Below, one piece after another: positions 26,138 through 36,419 of a stretch of 64,000 bases of DNA. Origin of the DNA: JANQQC01 sp965262255 (GTDB lineage Bacteria > Pseudomonadota > Alphaproteobacteria > Caulobacterales > Hyphomonadaceae). Each line of letters opens with the position of its first letter. The stretch's first letter is position 1. The DNA lies in NCBI GenBank assembly GCA_965262255.1, contig OZ253505.1, positions 1,488,001 to 1,552,000 on the forward strand, in the 5' to 3' direction. The translations under genes and the position numbers were made by a program. The notes beneath the pieces are model-generated. The model had not been told where the DNA came from. It searched no databases and was given only the letters and a program-made list of their open reading frames with translations.

Positions 26138-27025
26138 TCAAGCAGAGACCGAGGCATTATAAATCTGTTCGATGTTGGAGGATAGCATTTCGCTAAATTC
26201 TTCGTCGGTTTGCGAATTAAGAAGACCGCTTGTTAGTGCGCGAGAGAAGCTCGCAATCATTCCGCTGTTTTGGTGTAGTCGATTAGTAGCGTCATTTAAA
26301 CTGTATCCTCCTGACAAAGCAACGATTCTCATAACAGACGGGTGTCGTACTAAAGAGGCATACAAGTTCGGCTTTTCTGGAAGGGTAAGTTTTAGAATAA
26401 CTTTAGAAGATTTCGGAAGGGCATCGAGCTGGATAGAGAGATTCGACAGCAAAACTTCTTCAGCTTGCTCTTTGTCTTCAATATCAATCGTTACTTCAGG
26501 CTCTACAATTGGTATTAGGCCACGTTCAAGGATATGCCGAGCGAAAGTAAACTGTTGAGATACTATCTCTGAAATTCCCTCAGCGTTGGCTTCGTCAATA
26601 ACTGACCGCATCTTTGTTCCAAACACTCCGTGCGCCAAAGCTAAATCTAATGTTTCATCTAACTCTGGGATTGGTTTCATTGGGCGAACACCATTACAGG
26701 GATTAGCTAACCCATTATCAATTTTTAAGAAGGGTACGATCCTACGTTTTTCGATTAGGTACTTAGCTGTCGGGATACCTTCGATAGCGCCTTCTAGAGT
26801 TATTCTGAACAGTATAGCGCCAATAATTTTTTGACCAGAGAATGCAGAAGATGTAATGATTCTGGATCGCATTTTGTGTATGAGCGCGAACATTTCTTCG
26901 TCAGATTGCCAATCGTTGATGCCATATCGTTTTAGGGTGCTTGGAGTAGAGCCACCGGATTGGTCAAGAGCGGCGATGAATCCAGGTGCTGAAGAGATTT
27001 GCAGAACCAACTCAGAGGGGGTCAT
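26138..27025 (-). CDS. fba: class I fructose-bisphosphate aldolase
   Basis: This enzyme cleaves fructose 1,6-bisphosphate through a Schiff base. The 295 residues begin with the hallmark FIAALDQSGGSTPSTLKRYG-type segment (residues 16-35). VPFLKIDNGL (near 104) and VILKLTLPEK with the probable Schiff-base Lys (near 212) follow. This is the metal-free class I form common in alphaproteobacteria. The ATG at 27025 has AAGG nine bases upstream; an ATG at 27031 is too close to it. It lies downstream of pgk on the same strand, but a 400-bp gap suggests a separate promoter. Confidence 0.93.
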   Translation of the reverse strand: MTPSELVLQISSAPGFIAALDQSGGSTPSTLKRYGINDWQSDEEMFALIHKMRSRIITSSAFSGQKIIGAILFRITLEGAIEGIPTAKYLIEKRRIVPFLKIDNGLANPCNGVRPMKPIPELDETLDLALAHGVFGTKMRSVIDEANAEGISEIVSQQFTFARHILERGLIPIVEPEVTIDIEDKEQAEEVLLSNLSIQLDALPKSSKVILKLTLPEKPNLYASLVRHPSVMRIVALSGGYSLNDATNRLHQNSGMIASFSRALTSGLLNSQTDEEFSEMLSSNIEQIYNASVSA

Positions 27026-27431
27026 ATTCATTAACCTTGAAATTTAGAATGGTGATTTTTGTTTCAGTATGTTGAAAGCCTGCCGAGGTTGTCTTCAGAA
27101 CCTCGTCAACCTAGAATTTGGGTTCTAGTATTAGAACAATTTAAGCAGACAATATACAGAAAACAAATGACATCTGCTTACAAGTAACCCTTGAATCAGG
27201 TATTTGGAGCAATTTCGTATCCAGTTGCGTCGTTTATGTGCTTCTGCTCCCCGTAAGAATAGGAGAGATTGGAGGGAAAAGAGACTACTTAATTGGAAAA
27301 TGCTTTAGTTTGGTTTGAAGGGTTAGCGAAGGATAGAACAAAATTTTGCGCTATGCCGAGATTCTCGCAAGGTGGAAACGGATACGTCGGCAACTAAGCG
27401 TTGTCACAAGTCGGATGCCACTTCGTTTTGC
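27026..27431. other. non-coding gap between pgk and fba
   Basis: About 400 bp without a credible gene. It should hold the fba promoter and any pgk terminator. No repeat, tRNA or riboswitch was recognised. Confidence 0.5.
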
Positions 27432-28634
27432 TTAGGGTTCGGATGATAGTGCGGCTACGCCGGGAAGGGTTTTACCTTCTAGCCATTTTAAGAAAGCACC
27501 GCCAGCAGTGGAGACGTGTGTAAAGTCTCGTGTGACATTAGATGAATTAAGTGCAGCAATAGTATCTCCGCCTCCGGCTACAGCGGTGATCCGTCCTTCT
27601 CTCGATAACTTGGCGACGAATTGAGCTAAGGCATCTGTACCTTGGTCAAAGGGAGGCGTTTCAAATGCTCCGATTGGACCGTTCCACACTAATGTTTTTG
27701 AACGTCGAAGTCTGCGTTTCCAAGAATCAACAGTGCTAGGACCGACATCCAGAGCCATCTGATTGTCTCCAATCGTATCTATTGAAGTGATGTAATACGG
27801 TACTCCGCTTGCGAGCTGTCCGGCGATACATACGTCAGAAGGGAGCAATATTTTGCATTTGTGTTCTTCGGCGTTCTCAATTATGTCGAGAGCAGTTTTA
27901 GTGAGGGAGGGTTCAACAAGAGAGATTCCGAGGTCGTTTCCAAGAGCAAGCAAAAAAGTATTTGCCATTCCTCCGCCGATGGCTAGTGTGTTGACTTTGG
28001 TTACTAGATTATTTAGCAGTTCGATCTTAGTCGAAACTTTTGAACCACCGACAATAGCAACGACTGGTCGTTCTGGAGAACCTAAAGCCTTTCCAAGAGC
28101 GTCAAGCTCAGTGGTCATTGATATTCCGGCGAAAGAAGGCAGGAGTTTGGTTATCGAAACATTAGAAGCCGCGGCGCGATGAGCGACAGAGAACGCATCA
28201 TTGACGAAAATGTCGCCGATATCTGCTAGCTTTCGTGCAAATTCTATATCGTCGGCCTCTTCACCAGGATGGAAACGGGTGTTCTCGAGAAGAACGATAC
28301 CGCGCTCTGACAGGTTGTCGATGGCCGATTTCGCGACGGAGCCTACGCAATCCGAGGCAAATTCTGCATCGGCATCAACTAGCTGTGAGAATGCCGTGGT
28401 TACTTTTTCTAGGCTAAACTCTTTGTTTGGCCTTCCTTTGGGACGTCCAAAGTGAGAAAGTAGAGCAACCTTACCTCCAGCGTCACGTATTGCATTGACA
28501 GTTGGGAGTGAGGCTCTCAGTCGAGAGTCGTCGGAGACTTGTCCATTGGTATAAGGGACATTAAAATCGACGCGAACTAAGACAACTTTGGAAGTTAGAT
28601 CACCTATTTCGTTTAGGGTTCGGAACGATGCCAT
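27432..28634 (-). CDS. pgk: phosphoglycerate kinase
   Basis: Pgk transfers phosphate between 1,3-bisphosphoglycerate and ADP in glycolysis and the reverse pathway. The 400 residues are normal. The N-terminal VLVRVDFNVP (18-27), LLSHFGRPKG (58-67) and the C-terminal nucleotide-binding AVAGGGDTIAAL (near 353) are all present. It follows gap with only five bases between them and is surely in the same operon. Confidence 0.97.
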   Translation of the reverse strand: MASFRTLNEIGDLTSKVVLVRVDFNVPYTNGQVSDDSRLRASLPTVNAIRDAGGKVALLSHFGRPKGRPNKEFSLEKVTTAFSQLVDADAEFASDCVGSVAKSAIDNLSERGIVLLENTRFHPGEEADDIEFARKLADIGDIFVNDAFSVAHRAAASNVSITKLLPSFAGISMTTELDALGKALGSPERPVVAIVGGSKVSTKIELLNNLVTKVNTLAIGGGMANTFLLALGNDLGISLVEPSLTKTALDIIENAEEHKCKILLPSDVCIAGQLASGVPYYITSIDTIGDNQMALDVGPSTVDSWKRRLRRSKTLVWNGPIGAFETPPFDQGTDALAQFVAKLSREGRITAVAGGGDTIAALNSSNVTRDFTHVSTAGGAFLKWLEGKTLPGVAALSSEP

Positions 28635-28639
28635 GGAAG

Positions 28640-29647
28640 TTACAGAAATTTAGCCATTTCGAGCGCGGTGTCGGACATTCGTGTAGCAAATCCCCATTCA
28701 TTATCGTACCAACTTACGACTCGAACCAAGGTTCCATCCATAACATGGGTTTGATCTGTAGCAAAAATCGATGAGGCTGGATTATGATTGAAATCGACTG
28801 AAACAAGGGGAGCATTGGTATACGCTAAGATGCCTTTCAAATCTCCGTCGGCTGCTTGGCAAATGGCATTGTTTACCTCCTCAGTCGTAGTTTCACGCGA
28901 AGCATCGAAAACAAGGTCAACTAAAGACACGTTAGGTGTTGGTACCCGTACAGCTGCACCATTTAATTTACCGGCGAGTTCTGGAAGAACCAGCCCAACA
29001 GCTTTAGCCGCTCCGGTAGAGGTTGGAATCATTGAAGTCGCGGCACCTCGCGCACGGTAGAAATCAGAATGCGGTCTATCTAATGTGGGTTGGTCTCCAG
29101 TATATGAGTGAACGGTTGTCATAAATCCGCGCTCAATGCCGATTGTGTCGTGAAGAACTTTAGCAACTGGAGAGAGACAATTGGTGGTGCAGGACGCGTT
29201 GGATACTACGAGGTCATCTTTAGTTAGGGTTTCGTGATTAACGCCGAAGACTATGGTTTTGTCAGCGCCTTTCGAAGGGGCTGATACGAGTACGCGTTTA
29301 GCGCCTGCCTGAAGGTGAGCGCTTGCCCTTTCACGGTCTGTAAAGATGCCGGTGCATTCAAAGGCGATGTCTACCCCTTCTTCTACGTGGGGTAGATCGC
29401 TAGGATTGGAAATGCTAAGTGAACGGATCTTGTGCCTTCCGACTCTAATATGGTCGCCTTCTATCCGAACGTCGTAAGGAAAATTCCCGTGTACGGAGTC
29501 ATACTTCATTAAGTGGGCGAGCATGTCGGGAGGTGCCATGTCATTGATCGCGACAACATCAATGCTATCACGACTGTGTTCGACTATGGAACGCAAAACT
29601 AAGCGTCCAATACGTCCAAATCCATTGATTGCAACTTTCAAAGTCAT
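28640..29647 (-). CDS. gap: glyceraldehyde-3-phosphate dehydrogenase
   Basis: The 335 residues start MTLKVAINGFGRIGR at the ATG 29647, with AAGGT about ten bases upstream; an in-frame start at 29665 would add a non-family extension. The NAD-binding Rossmann motif is GFGRIG. The catalytic Cys lies in SNASCTTNCL (near 152-161), and the partner His is in the usual C-terminal half. It is the first gene of gap-pgk. In many alphaproteobacteria tkt stands directly upstream of gap; here tkt is 14 kb away, beyond the chaperone/helicase island. Confidence 0.97.
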   Translation of the reverse strand: MTLKVAINGFGRIGRLVLRSIVEHSRDSIDVVAINDMAPPDMLAHLMKYDSVHGNFPYDVRIEGDHIRVGRHKIRSLSISNPSDLPHVEEGVDIAFECTGIFTDRERASAHLQAGAKRVLVSAPSKGADKTIVFGVNHETLTKDDLVVSNASCTTNCLSPVAKVLHDTIGIERGFMTTVHSYTGDQPTLDRPHSDFYRARGAATSMIPTSTGAAKAVGLVLPELAGKLNGAAVRVPTPNVSLVDLVFDASRETTTEEVNNAICQAADGDLKGILAYTNAPLVSVDFNHNPASSIFATDQTHVMDGTLVRVVSWYDNEWGFATRMSDTALEMAKFL

Positions 29648-29869
29648 AGTAAAATTTACCTTCAAGTATTTAAAGAGATTAAGTCAAAGATAGTATAAAC
29701 TCGTGAATTTACTAGTCAAAGGAGATTGGCCCGGGTATGAACTACATAATCGAGAAAGTTACGAAATTCCCAAAGTAGATTACACGAGCCTATCTGACTA
29801 ATTGTTATTGTAAGTTTTAGAGAGAATATACATTGGAGAAAATTATACGTTTAGAACATTTGAGAATTG

Positions 29870-32800
29870 TTACCGTTCGGAGGATCGCTCTTTCCACTCT
29901 TGGATTTTGTTTAGGCAAGAATCCAGTTCGTCTCTTACTTCATAAACCCAGAATCTTAGCACGTCGTAACCAAGTTCAAATAGGCGGATGTTGCGCAGTT
30001 GATCTCGACGACATAGATCGCCGGTGTAATTTTTATGATAGGTCTCTCCATCGATTTCAATTACTAACTGTCTTTTGTTGTCAATCAATAAAAAGTCAAC
30101 GACGTACTTTTCGATTGTATATTGAGGTATCAATCGGATACCTGCTTCATAAGCTGCTTCGTAAAAGGTGTGCTCCCAAAATGATACTTTCTCCGGATTA
30201 GCCACAGTAGGATATTTCTTTCCAAGGTTGCGTCGCTTTGGTTGTGGCTGTTCTTCAATCTTGTCTGACAGATTTCCAACATACTTCGCAAATCGGGATA
30301 GCAAATTCAAATTGCTTGTTTCACATGCCGCTCTGTCGCCTACAACAAGCAGTTTGGCTCGAGCTCTTGTAATTGCAACGTTGAATAAATTCCGATTTTG
30401 TAGGAAGCCTAAACTTTTCTCGGGAAAATTTTTCGAAACTACTGGGGAGAAAATCATTACATCTCGTTCGTCTCCTTGAAATTTATGAACTGTTTCAACA
30501 AGAAAATCTCGGTTACTTAATTCTAGTGAAAGTTCCTCGTCCTTGGTTACCTCGTTCCGAATCAGATTAGCTTGTGCCCTAAATGGTGTTACAATTCCAA
30601 TACTACCAGGGAAGTTTTCGACAAGCTTACGCAATTTTCTTACCAATTCTTGGGCTTCCTTATGATTGAGAACACTCCCGTTGGGAGGACGATATACGTT
30701 GCCTACAATGTTGTACCAGAGGACACCTCGAGTACTGGAATTTGGCGTTTTGAGAGTAGCATACTTAGTTGCTACTCTCAAACGTGAATCATAGAATTCG
30801 TCGTTCGAAAAATTAATTATGTCGGCATGAGATCTGTGATGATCAAGTAGGTTAATAGTTTTCTCGTCAGATACTTGCTTGTTACATAAATCAAATAGCG
30901 ACTCTTCGGAATAGTTCCAGTCCAAAAATTTATCAACAGCATCCTCCGTTATCCCGAACCGTTTCCAGAGATACTGATTACGATTGTTGGGTACTTGAGT
31001 TATGTGCGTTAGTTGCATTGAGTCACCTATAATAACAGCTGACTTTGCTCGATACAATAGTGGCAATGCAGATGCTATGTCACATTGACTTGCCTCGTCG
31101 ATCACAACCAAGTCAAATATTTTTGGAGTTAACGGAATTCGGCGCCGCACCGACAGAGAGGTTACAGCCCAACAGGGCAATAAATAGAGAATATCGTTTA
31201 ACATTTCGTTATACTTATTATAAATATCGTAAGAAAATTCTCCTCCGCCTTCGCCGTCGGAAACCAAGTTTAATAGCGATTTATAGTTGGACAATCTCTT
31301 TTTTTCTTTAGCTGAGAGGTTTGATGGAAGTAAACGAACCCATAACCTCCATAGTTCTTTTGAGTTTTGAGCAATTTCATTAAGAGTTTCAATCTGTTCA
31401 ATCGTAATTTCTTCCAATGTTCGGAGTTTTTGTAGTTTCGAAAGTTCTTTCTGATAAGGCACCACAAACTGAGTTATCAATTTAAGTTTTTCATCAATTA
31501 AATTGCACGAAGAATACACTTCGTTTACATCGTTTTGATCCCCGTTAATTTCTGGTATTTTGGTATGCATAATCTTATAGAGATTCGAAGCAATTGAGAC
31601 TGCTTCGGATAATTCCTTGAATCGATTTATTTTGACAAAGCGCCAAAATAGACGTTCGAAGAAACTTGCTTTATCTATGTCCGCTTTCGCGTTTAACTCT
31701 TGTAATTTAATCGTAAGATCACTTACGCGTTTTTTATCAACTGTTGTAGCTACTTTGAATAGTTCATTCCCCAGCTCATTTCGAGCGGTTTCTGCAGATT
31801 TCTCCAGAGCATCGACTTTATTACGAGCCTTGATTAGTTTTTCCGACTCATCTTCCAAACCGTCATATCGTTGAAGAAGCGATTTGTGTCTTAGTTGAGC
31901 GTCGTTATAGTTGTCTTTCTCGTCCGCGGTCGCAGTCGCGTTAAGCATTTCAAGCAGACATTCGGCCAGTCTACGCTGATATTGCGCTCTTCCTAAACGA
32001 AGTAAGATTGCTCTAGAGGCAAGTTCATTGACGCGATCTTCTAAGACATCGACTGCTTGATTATTCTTACTCGCGAAGAGTACACGTTTTCCTCTCCAAG
32101 CCGCATTGACAATTAAATTTGTCGCAACTTGTGATTTACCAGTACCTGGCGGCCCTGTTACAATTGTTAAAGTTCGGGTGAGTCCAGCTTGAACTGCTTG
32201 ACGTTGTTCCAAGTTCATAGGAAGGACTTCGAGTAAAGGTTTGTCGGAGATTTCGGATTCGGCGGTTGGAATTTGTCCTTTAACTAGTTTACCTAATACT
32301 GAATCTTCATACTGGGTTTCAGGCAGTTTCGCTAGTTCTTGTAACTCTTGCTCTAGCCCCGAAGTATATGGTGATTTTTCGACCATTATAACAACAGCGC
32401 GATTGTAAATTCCCGGATGAGCTACTTCGTTTAAAAGAGGTTCAGATTCTCCAAGAATGTCAGGATCAATATCTTCCTTCCACCTCCAGTCGGGCCTGAT
32501 TCTTTGCAGGCGCATAGCGATCTCGTCTATCTGAACGTACGCCTCCGACTCTGCTAAGCCTAGTTCTCGTTCAAGCTCTCCCGTTTCGCTTGTTATGTCG
32601 TCGTCTTCGAGATTTGAACAATTCCTAACAGCAGTCTGATTTATGATAGGAAAGTTGATGTCGACATAATGTAATCGAGTTTCTGAATCTTGTTCAATAG
32701 GAAGCAGTATCAGTGGTTCGATCTTCATTATTTTGGCTTTAGCGATTTTATCTTTACCTAAAGAGACGTTGGTTGGATATCCGAAAAAGAGTCCGAAACG

Positions 32801-33223
32801 TCCCTTCTCCGCACGCTTTCGTGTAAATAACTGTTGGACTGCTTCGTTGTCAAGTAGATGCTCCCGAGAATTAGGAATAGAGGAACTTTCATAGTAGTCG
32901 GTTCCAGAGTCAGAAGGTTTAGCAAGTGTTGATATGTCCGGATTGTCGTAGCCTATACAGGCCAGGTAGTACTGACATAGACGCGCTACATCCGTGTTTG
33001 CAAATTTTTCAGTTTTTTCTAGTCCTAAGTCTTTCGAAGCGGATTCGTCGTCACATAACGACCATTGGTAGTACCGATTCTGTTTGACTTTACCATGCAA
33101 ACTATGGTTTAACGCATTCCGTATCAATGACTTCGCCTTATTCAAAGCGAGCGCTAACTCGTCCAATGTTTGATTTGGTTGCTTTCGGAGAGCATCTAGA
33201 ATTTGGTCATCTAACGAGGACAT
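29870..33223 (-). CDS. COG1112-like SF1 helicase with C-terminal MTES_1575/Vsr-like nuclease
   Basis: This 1117-residue protein begins with a winged-helix-like domain (residues 1-60). An uncharacterised region follows, then an SF1 DNA/RNA helicase split by a coiled coil: Walker A GPPGTGKS near 355, coiled coil about 430-640, IDEASQCDIAS near 709, HKFQGDERDVM near 909 and NVAITRARAKL near 945. The last 100 residues form a restriction-endonuclease-like fold (VDFLL, then VIEIDGETYH near 1050, then LRNIRLFELGYDVLRFW), as in the DUF559/MTES_1575 group. Helicase-nuclease fusions of this type are typical of phage defence (for example Mokosh uses a related helicase). The ATG at 33223 was chosen over a TTG at 33229. 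It is divergent from the Hsp70 operon across a 330-bp shared promoter region, so it is probably part of the same system. Confidence 0.85.
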   Translation of the reverse strand: MSSLDDQILDALRKQPNQTLDELALALNKAKSLIRNALNHSLHGKVKQNRYYQWSLCDDESASKDLGLEKTEKFANTDVARLCQYYLACIGYDNPDISTLAKPSDSGTDYYESSSIPNSREHLLDNEAVQQLFTRKRAEKGRFGLFFGYPTNVSLGKDKIAKAKIMKIEPLILLPIEQDSETRLHYVDINFPIINQTAVRNCSNLEDDDITSETGELERELGLAESEAYVQIDEIAMRLQRIRPDWRWKEDIDPDILGESEPLLNEVAHPGIYNRAVVIMVEKSPYTSGLEQELQELAKLPETQYEDSVLGKLVKGQIPTAESEISDKPLLEVLPMNLEQRQAVQAGLTRTLTIVTGPPGTGKSQVATNLIVNAAWRGKRVLFASKNNQAVDVLEDRVNELASRAILLRLGRAQYQRRLAECLLEMLNATATADEKDNYNDAQLRHKSLLQRYDGLEDESEKLIKARNKVDALEKSAETARNELGNELFKVATTVDKKRVSDLTIKLQELNAKADIDKASFFERLFWRFVKINRFKELSEAVSIASNLYKIMHTKIPEINGDQNDVNEVYSSCNLIDEKLKLITQFVVPYQKELSKLQKLRTLEEITIEQIETLNEIAQNSKELWRLWVRLLPSNLSAKEKKRLSNYKSLLNLVSDGEGGGEFSYDIYNKYNEMLNDILYLLPCWAVTSLSVRRRIPLTPKIFDLVVIDEASQCDIASALPLLYRAKSAVIIGDSMQLTHITQVPNNRNQYLWKRFGITEDAVDKFLDWNYSEESLFDLCNKQVSDEKTINLLDHHRSHADIINFSNDEFYDSRLRVATKYATLKTPNSSTRGVLWYNIVGNVYRPPNGSVLNHKEAQELVRKLRKLVENFPGSIGIVTPFRAQANLIRNEVTKDEELSLELSNRDFLVETVHKFQGDERDVMIFSPVVSKNFPEKSLGFLQNRNLFNVAITRARAKLLVVGDRAACETSNLNLLSRFAKYVGNLSDKIEEQPQPKRRNLGKKYPTVANPEKVSFWEHTFYEAAYEAGIRLIPQYTIEKYVVDFLLIDNKRQLVIEIDGETYHKNYTGDLCRRDQLRNIRLFELGYDVLRFWVYEVRDELDSCLNKIQEWKERSSER

Positions 33224-33555
33224 TAGCAATCTTTCTTTAATGATTAGTCGACTTTAATAGGAAGAGGCGGTAGGACTCGGAGGCACCGCGTTCTGCAAGT
33301 GAAGATTGTAAAGTAACAAGAATTACTGGCAAACGCAATTAGACCGTAAGCAAATTATACTCAAGAGGCGTACTGAGCATAGATGATTGCATGATAGTCG
33401 CGCTGGCGTAGGTTGAGAGAAAGGGGATGGAATTTCCGTCTGATGCCGTAGCAAATTATTTGGTTTCGGCTCAAAGTTGTGGTAAATATGTGCGTTGGAG
33501 TTATCTCAGCAAACGCTTTTAATTTTTCTTGCGCAATCGACATATTGGAAGGCTC
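33224..33555. other. divergent promoter region of chaperone/helicase island
   Basis: About 330 bp between the helicase-nuclease gene (minus) and the GrpE-like gene (plus). It must hold promoters for both arms. No clear operator or repeat was found, and the short open frame on the minus strand has no ribosome-binding site. Confidence 0.5.
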
Positions 33556-33930
33556 TTGACTGAAAATAGCGATCAGGTAAACCTAAGTGCGGAGGACGCG
33601 CTGATAGAGGTTGTTGTACATAGTTGGAAGGCTTCGCGCCTATCAACTAGACTTGTTGGGAGACTGGAGGTTGGACTTCAGTCAAGATATCTAAACCAGT
33701 TTAGGTTCTTCAATCGAAAAGTGGAAGAGAGCCTAAAAGCAGCAGGTTATACATTTGTGAGACTTGAGGGAGAAACTTACGAAACCGGAATGGCGGTTTC
33801 AGTTATAAATATGGACGATTTTGAAGAAAATGATCAACTAGTGATTGATCAAGTTGTGGAACCGTTGATTATGAAGAAGGGGCAAATATGTAGGACTGGA
33901 ACTGTTATGCTGAGGAGAGTCGCGAAATGA
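33556..33930 (+). CDS. GrpE-like nucleotide exchange factor
   Basis: The 124-residue product has a helical first half and a C-terminal beta part (GMAVSVINMDDF near 78-89, LIMKKGQICRTGTVMLRRV near 103-121). This corresponds to the beta domain of GrpE (the position of GY-x-LGDRVLRPAxV), so it probably releases ADP from the neighbouring Hsp70. No ATG is available; TTG at 33556, closely preceded by GGAAGG, is the most likely start, and another TTG at 33529 is possible. Its stop overlaps the Hsp70 start by ATGA. It lacks the long GrpE stalk helix, as in other small GrpE-like proteins of dedicated Hsp70 operons. The call is moderate. Confidence 0.65.
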   Translation: MTENSDQVNLSAEDALIEVVVHSWKASRLSTRLVGRLEVGLQSRYLNQFRFFNRKVEESLKAAGYTFVRLEGETYETGMAVSVINMDDFEENDQLVIDQVVEPLIMKKGQICRTGTVMLRRVAK

Positions 33931-36416
33931 CGTATATTGGAATTGACCTTGGAACTACCAACAGTGTCATCTGTTCGTACGATGGCGAGAAGGTACGGTT
34001 ATACAAAAGTCCGGAACAGCACGATGTAACTCCCTCTGCTCTGTATATAGGGCGAAGAGGGAATAAATATGTGGGAGCAAGAGCTTATACCGACGCAGTA
34101 AGAAATCCTGACAATGCGGCTGTTCTTTTTAAACGTGTAATGGGAACCAAGACACCAATTAAGTTACCGGGTGCGAACGTAACAATGACTCCGGAGGAAT
34201 GTTCGGCAGAGGTTTTACGTACATTGTTCGGTTACCTACCAGAGGAGCTACGACAGAATAAGTATGGTGGAACTGTAGTAACCGTACCAGCGGCCTTCAA
34301 TCAGGTTCAGAATTCAGCTACCAAATCCGCGGCGGAATTAGCCGGTCTTGGCGAGGTGCAGCTCATTCAAGAGCCAGTAGCAGCAGTGATGAGCGTAATG
34401 CAAAACAGAAACAGCGAAGGGACGTTCTTGATTTACGATATTGGAGGTGGAACTTTAGATGTTGCGATAGCAGAGAGTATAGCGGGACGTGTTAGCTTAC
34501 TGTCACATGGTGGGATAGAGATGTGCGGGGGCAGGGATTTTGATAGAAAGCTATATGACAATATTGTGAAACCTTGGTTGTTCGACAATTTCAATTTACC
34601 GGCAAACTTTCAATCTGAACAAAAATACAAACGTTTGTTTAGAATGGCACAGCGGGCAGCGGAACTAGCAAAAATTGAACTCTCGCAACGTGATACTGCA
34701 AACGTGGTGATGGATGAAACTCAGCTTTCAATCCAAGATGTTGACGGTGAAGATATATACATAGAAATTGAGATCAATAGAGAAAGATTCAACGCGCTAA
34801 TCGCGACAAAGTTAGAAGATTCAATTCAATCTACTAGAGACACTTTGGAAAAGGCTGGTTTGCGACCAGACGATGTGGAGAAAATAGTATTCATCGGAGG
34901 TCCGGCCCAATACAAGCCTCTTCGTGATATAGTGGCGAATGAGTTAGCGATTTCGCCGTCCACAGAGGTTAATCCTATGACGGCAGTCGCTTACGGGGCG
35001 GCTATATTTGCGGAATCCATAGACTGGAGTACAGAGAGTCGAAAACGAAAAAGCACGGTTGGGAAGCTTGAGGTCGGAGGGAATCTAAATATAGAGTTAA
35101 GATATAAGAAAAGGACGCCTGAAATTAAGACGAGGTTAGTACTGCGACTTGGAAGTGAAGCTCCAAAGAATCTCGAGTTTCAGGTCGACAACACAGATAC
35201 GGGATGGTCATCAGGCCGCATCAGACTGGAGGATCAGACTAGTTTAGAACTAACATTGAGTAAGCCAGGAGACAATCATTTCAGATTGTTCGTTTTCGAT
35301 AAATTGGGTGCTGTTCAATCGATACCGGAGGATAGAATAGTTGTCTCGAGAACAGCAGCTAGTATTGATGCAATTCCTGCTTCGCATTCTATCGGTCTAG
35401 AAGTGCTTTCGGACAATAGAGGTAGCCAATCGCAGCTGGTATATCTAGTAAAAGCCGGTGACCAGCTTCCAAAAACTGGCGAAGTAAAATTAAAACCGAC
35501 AGAGTCATTGAAAGCAGGAGACAACGGTTCAATTAAGTTCAAACTCTATGAGGGTGAAATAAAAGATCGTCCTAAAGAAAATCGCTGGATCGGAAACTTT
35601 TTGATTCACGGCACAGATATTGAGGATGGAGTTATACCGGCAGGTGCAGACCTGATTTGTAAGTACACGATGTCGGATTCGGGAAATTTGAGCTTGGAGG
35701 TCGAAATACCAGCGGTTGAAGGTTTGTTTGATGCGGGAAAAGATTTTTATTCTCCTCAAGAGGCGATGGTCGATTACCATAATCAAGCCACTTTAATCCG
35801 TGAAAAAGCAGAAAAATCGTTAGCGAAAGTAGAGGCAATTGAAGAAAAGGTCTATGATGAAAGATTGGAGAAAGCAAGGGAAAAACTTGAGACAGTAACG
35901 ACTGCGGTTGAAACCGAAATGGATCCGGAGACAGCTAAGGAAGCTAATGACAGCATTCAAGAAGTTAACAAGATTCTAGAGAAAGTTCGAAAAAATCACG
36001 AGTCAGAAATTCGACAAATTGAGCTGGAACAAGTAGTAGGTTCATTTGATCGACTTGCCCGACCGAGAGCAAGTAAGTCGGAAATCTTATCTTTCGATAA
36101 TTTGGTCAACTCTGCCAAGCGTTATATTAAATCACCCGAGTTCGAAACGTACCTTGAAGAGCTTCGAACTCGAATGATGGCAATATTGGCACGACAAGAC
36201 GATTTTATAATTGAACATTACAAGAGTATGACGGAAAGTTCGTACATGTATTTCAATCAAGAAGAGTTTAGACGATTAGAACAACTAGGAAATAGAGCTT
36301 TGTCTAATGGAAATATAGAGGAACTGAGAAGCGTTATCGCTAAGCTTTATGATATTCGAATCGATTCATTTGGTGACGATGACGATATTATGGATGTGAA
36401 TATTATACGAGGATAA
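33927..36416 (+). CDS. Hsp70-family chaperone with unusual C-terminus (829 aa)
   Basis: The ATPase domain (1-375) is complete: GIDLGTTNS (5-13), VVTVPAAFNQVQ (near 121-132), IYDIGGGTLDVA (near 170) and FIGGPAQYKPL (near 326). The region after it does not resemble the standard DnaK peptide-binding domain. It consists of beta-rich segments (380-610) and then a long acidic coiled coil (610-800). At 829 residues it is about 190 longer than DnaK and lacks an EEVD-like tail. It is therefore not the housekeeping chaperone but a specialised Hsp70 of an accessory operon. It overlaps the GrpE-like gene and is three bases from the AAA+ gene. Confidence 0.88.
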   Translation: MTYIGIDLGTTNSVICSYDGEKVRLYKSPEQHDVTPSALYIGRRGNKYVGARAYTDAVRNPDNAAVLFKRVMGTKTPIKLPGANVTMTPEECSAEVLRTLFGYLPEELRQNKYGGTVVTVPAAFNQVQNSATKSAAELAGLGEVQLIQEPVAAVMSVMQNRNSEGTFLIYDIGGGTLDVAIAESIAGRVSLLSHGGIEMCGGRDFDRKLYDNIVKPWLFDNFNLPANFQSEQKYKRLFRMAQRAAELAKIELSQRDTANVVMDETQLSIQDVDGEDIYIEIEINRERFNALIATKLEDSIQSTRDTLEKAGLRPDDVEKIVFIGGPAQYKPLRDIVANELAISPSTEVNPMTAVAYGAAIFAESIDWSTESRKRKSTVGKLEVGGNLNIELRYKKRTPEIKTRLVLRLGSEAPKNLEFQVDNTDTGWSSGRIRLEDQTSLELTLSKPGDNHFRLFVFDKLGAVQSIPEDRIVVSRTAASIDAIPASHSIGLEVLSDNRGSQSQLVYLVKAGDQLPKTGEVKLKPTESLKAGDNGSIKFKLYEGEIKDRPKENRWIGNFLIHGTDIEDGVIPAGADLICKYTMSDSGNLSLEVEIPAVEGLFDAGKDFYSPQEAMVDYHNQATLIREKAEKSLAKVEAIEEKVYDERLEKAREKLETVTTAVETEMDPETAKEANDSIQEVNKILEKVRKNHESEIRQIELEQVVGSFDRLARPRASKSEILSFDNLVNSAKRYIKSPEFETYLEELRTRMMAILARQDDFIIEHYKSMTESSYMYFNQEEFRRLEQLGNRALSNGNIEELRSVIAKLYDIRIDSFGDDDDIMDVNIIRG

Positions 36417-36419
36417 CAA

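Noticed and set aside
25808..26196. Short plus-strand open frames before fba
   Set aside because: No ribosome-binding site and no motif; the second overlaps the 3' end of fba on the other strand.
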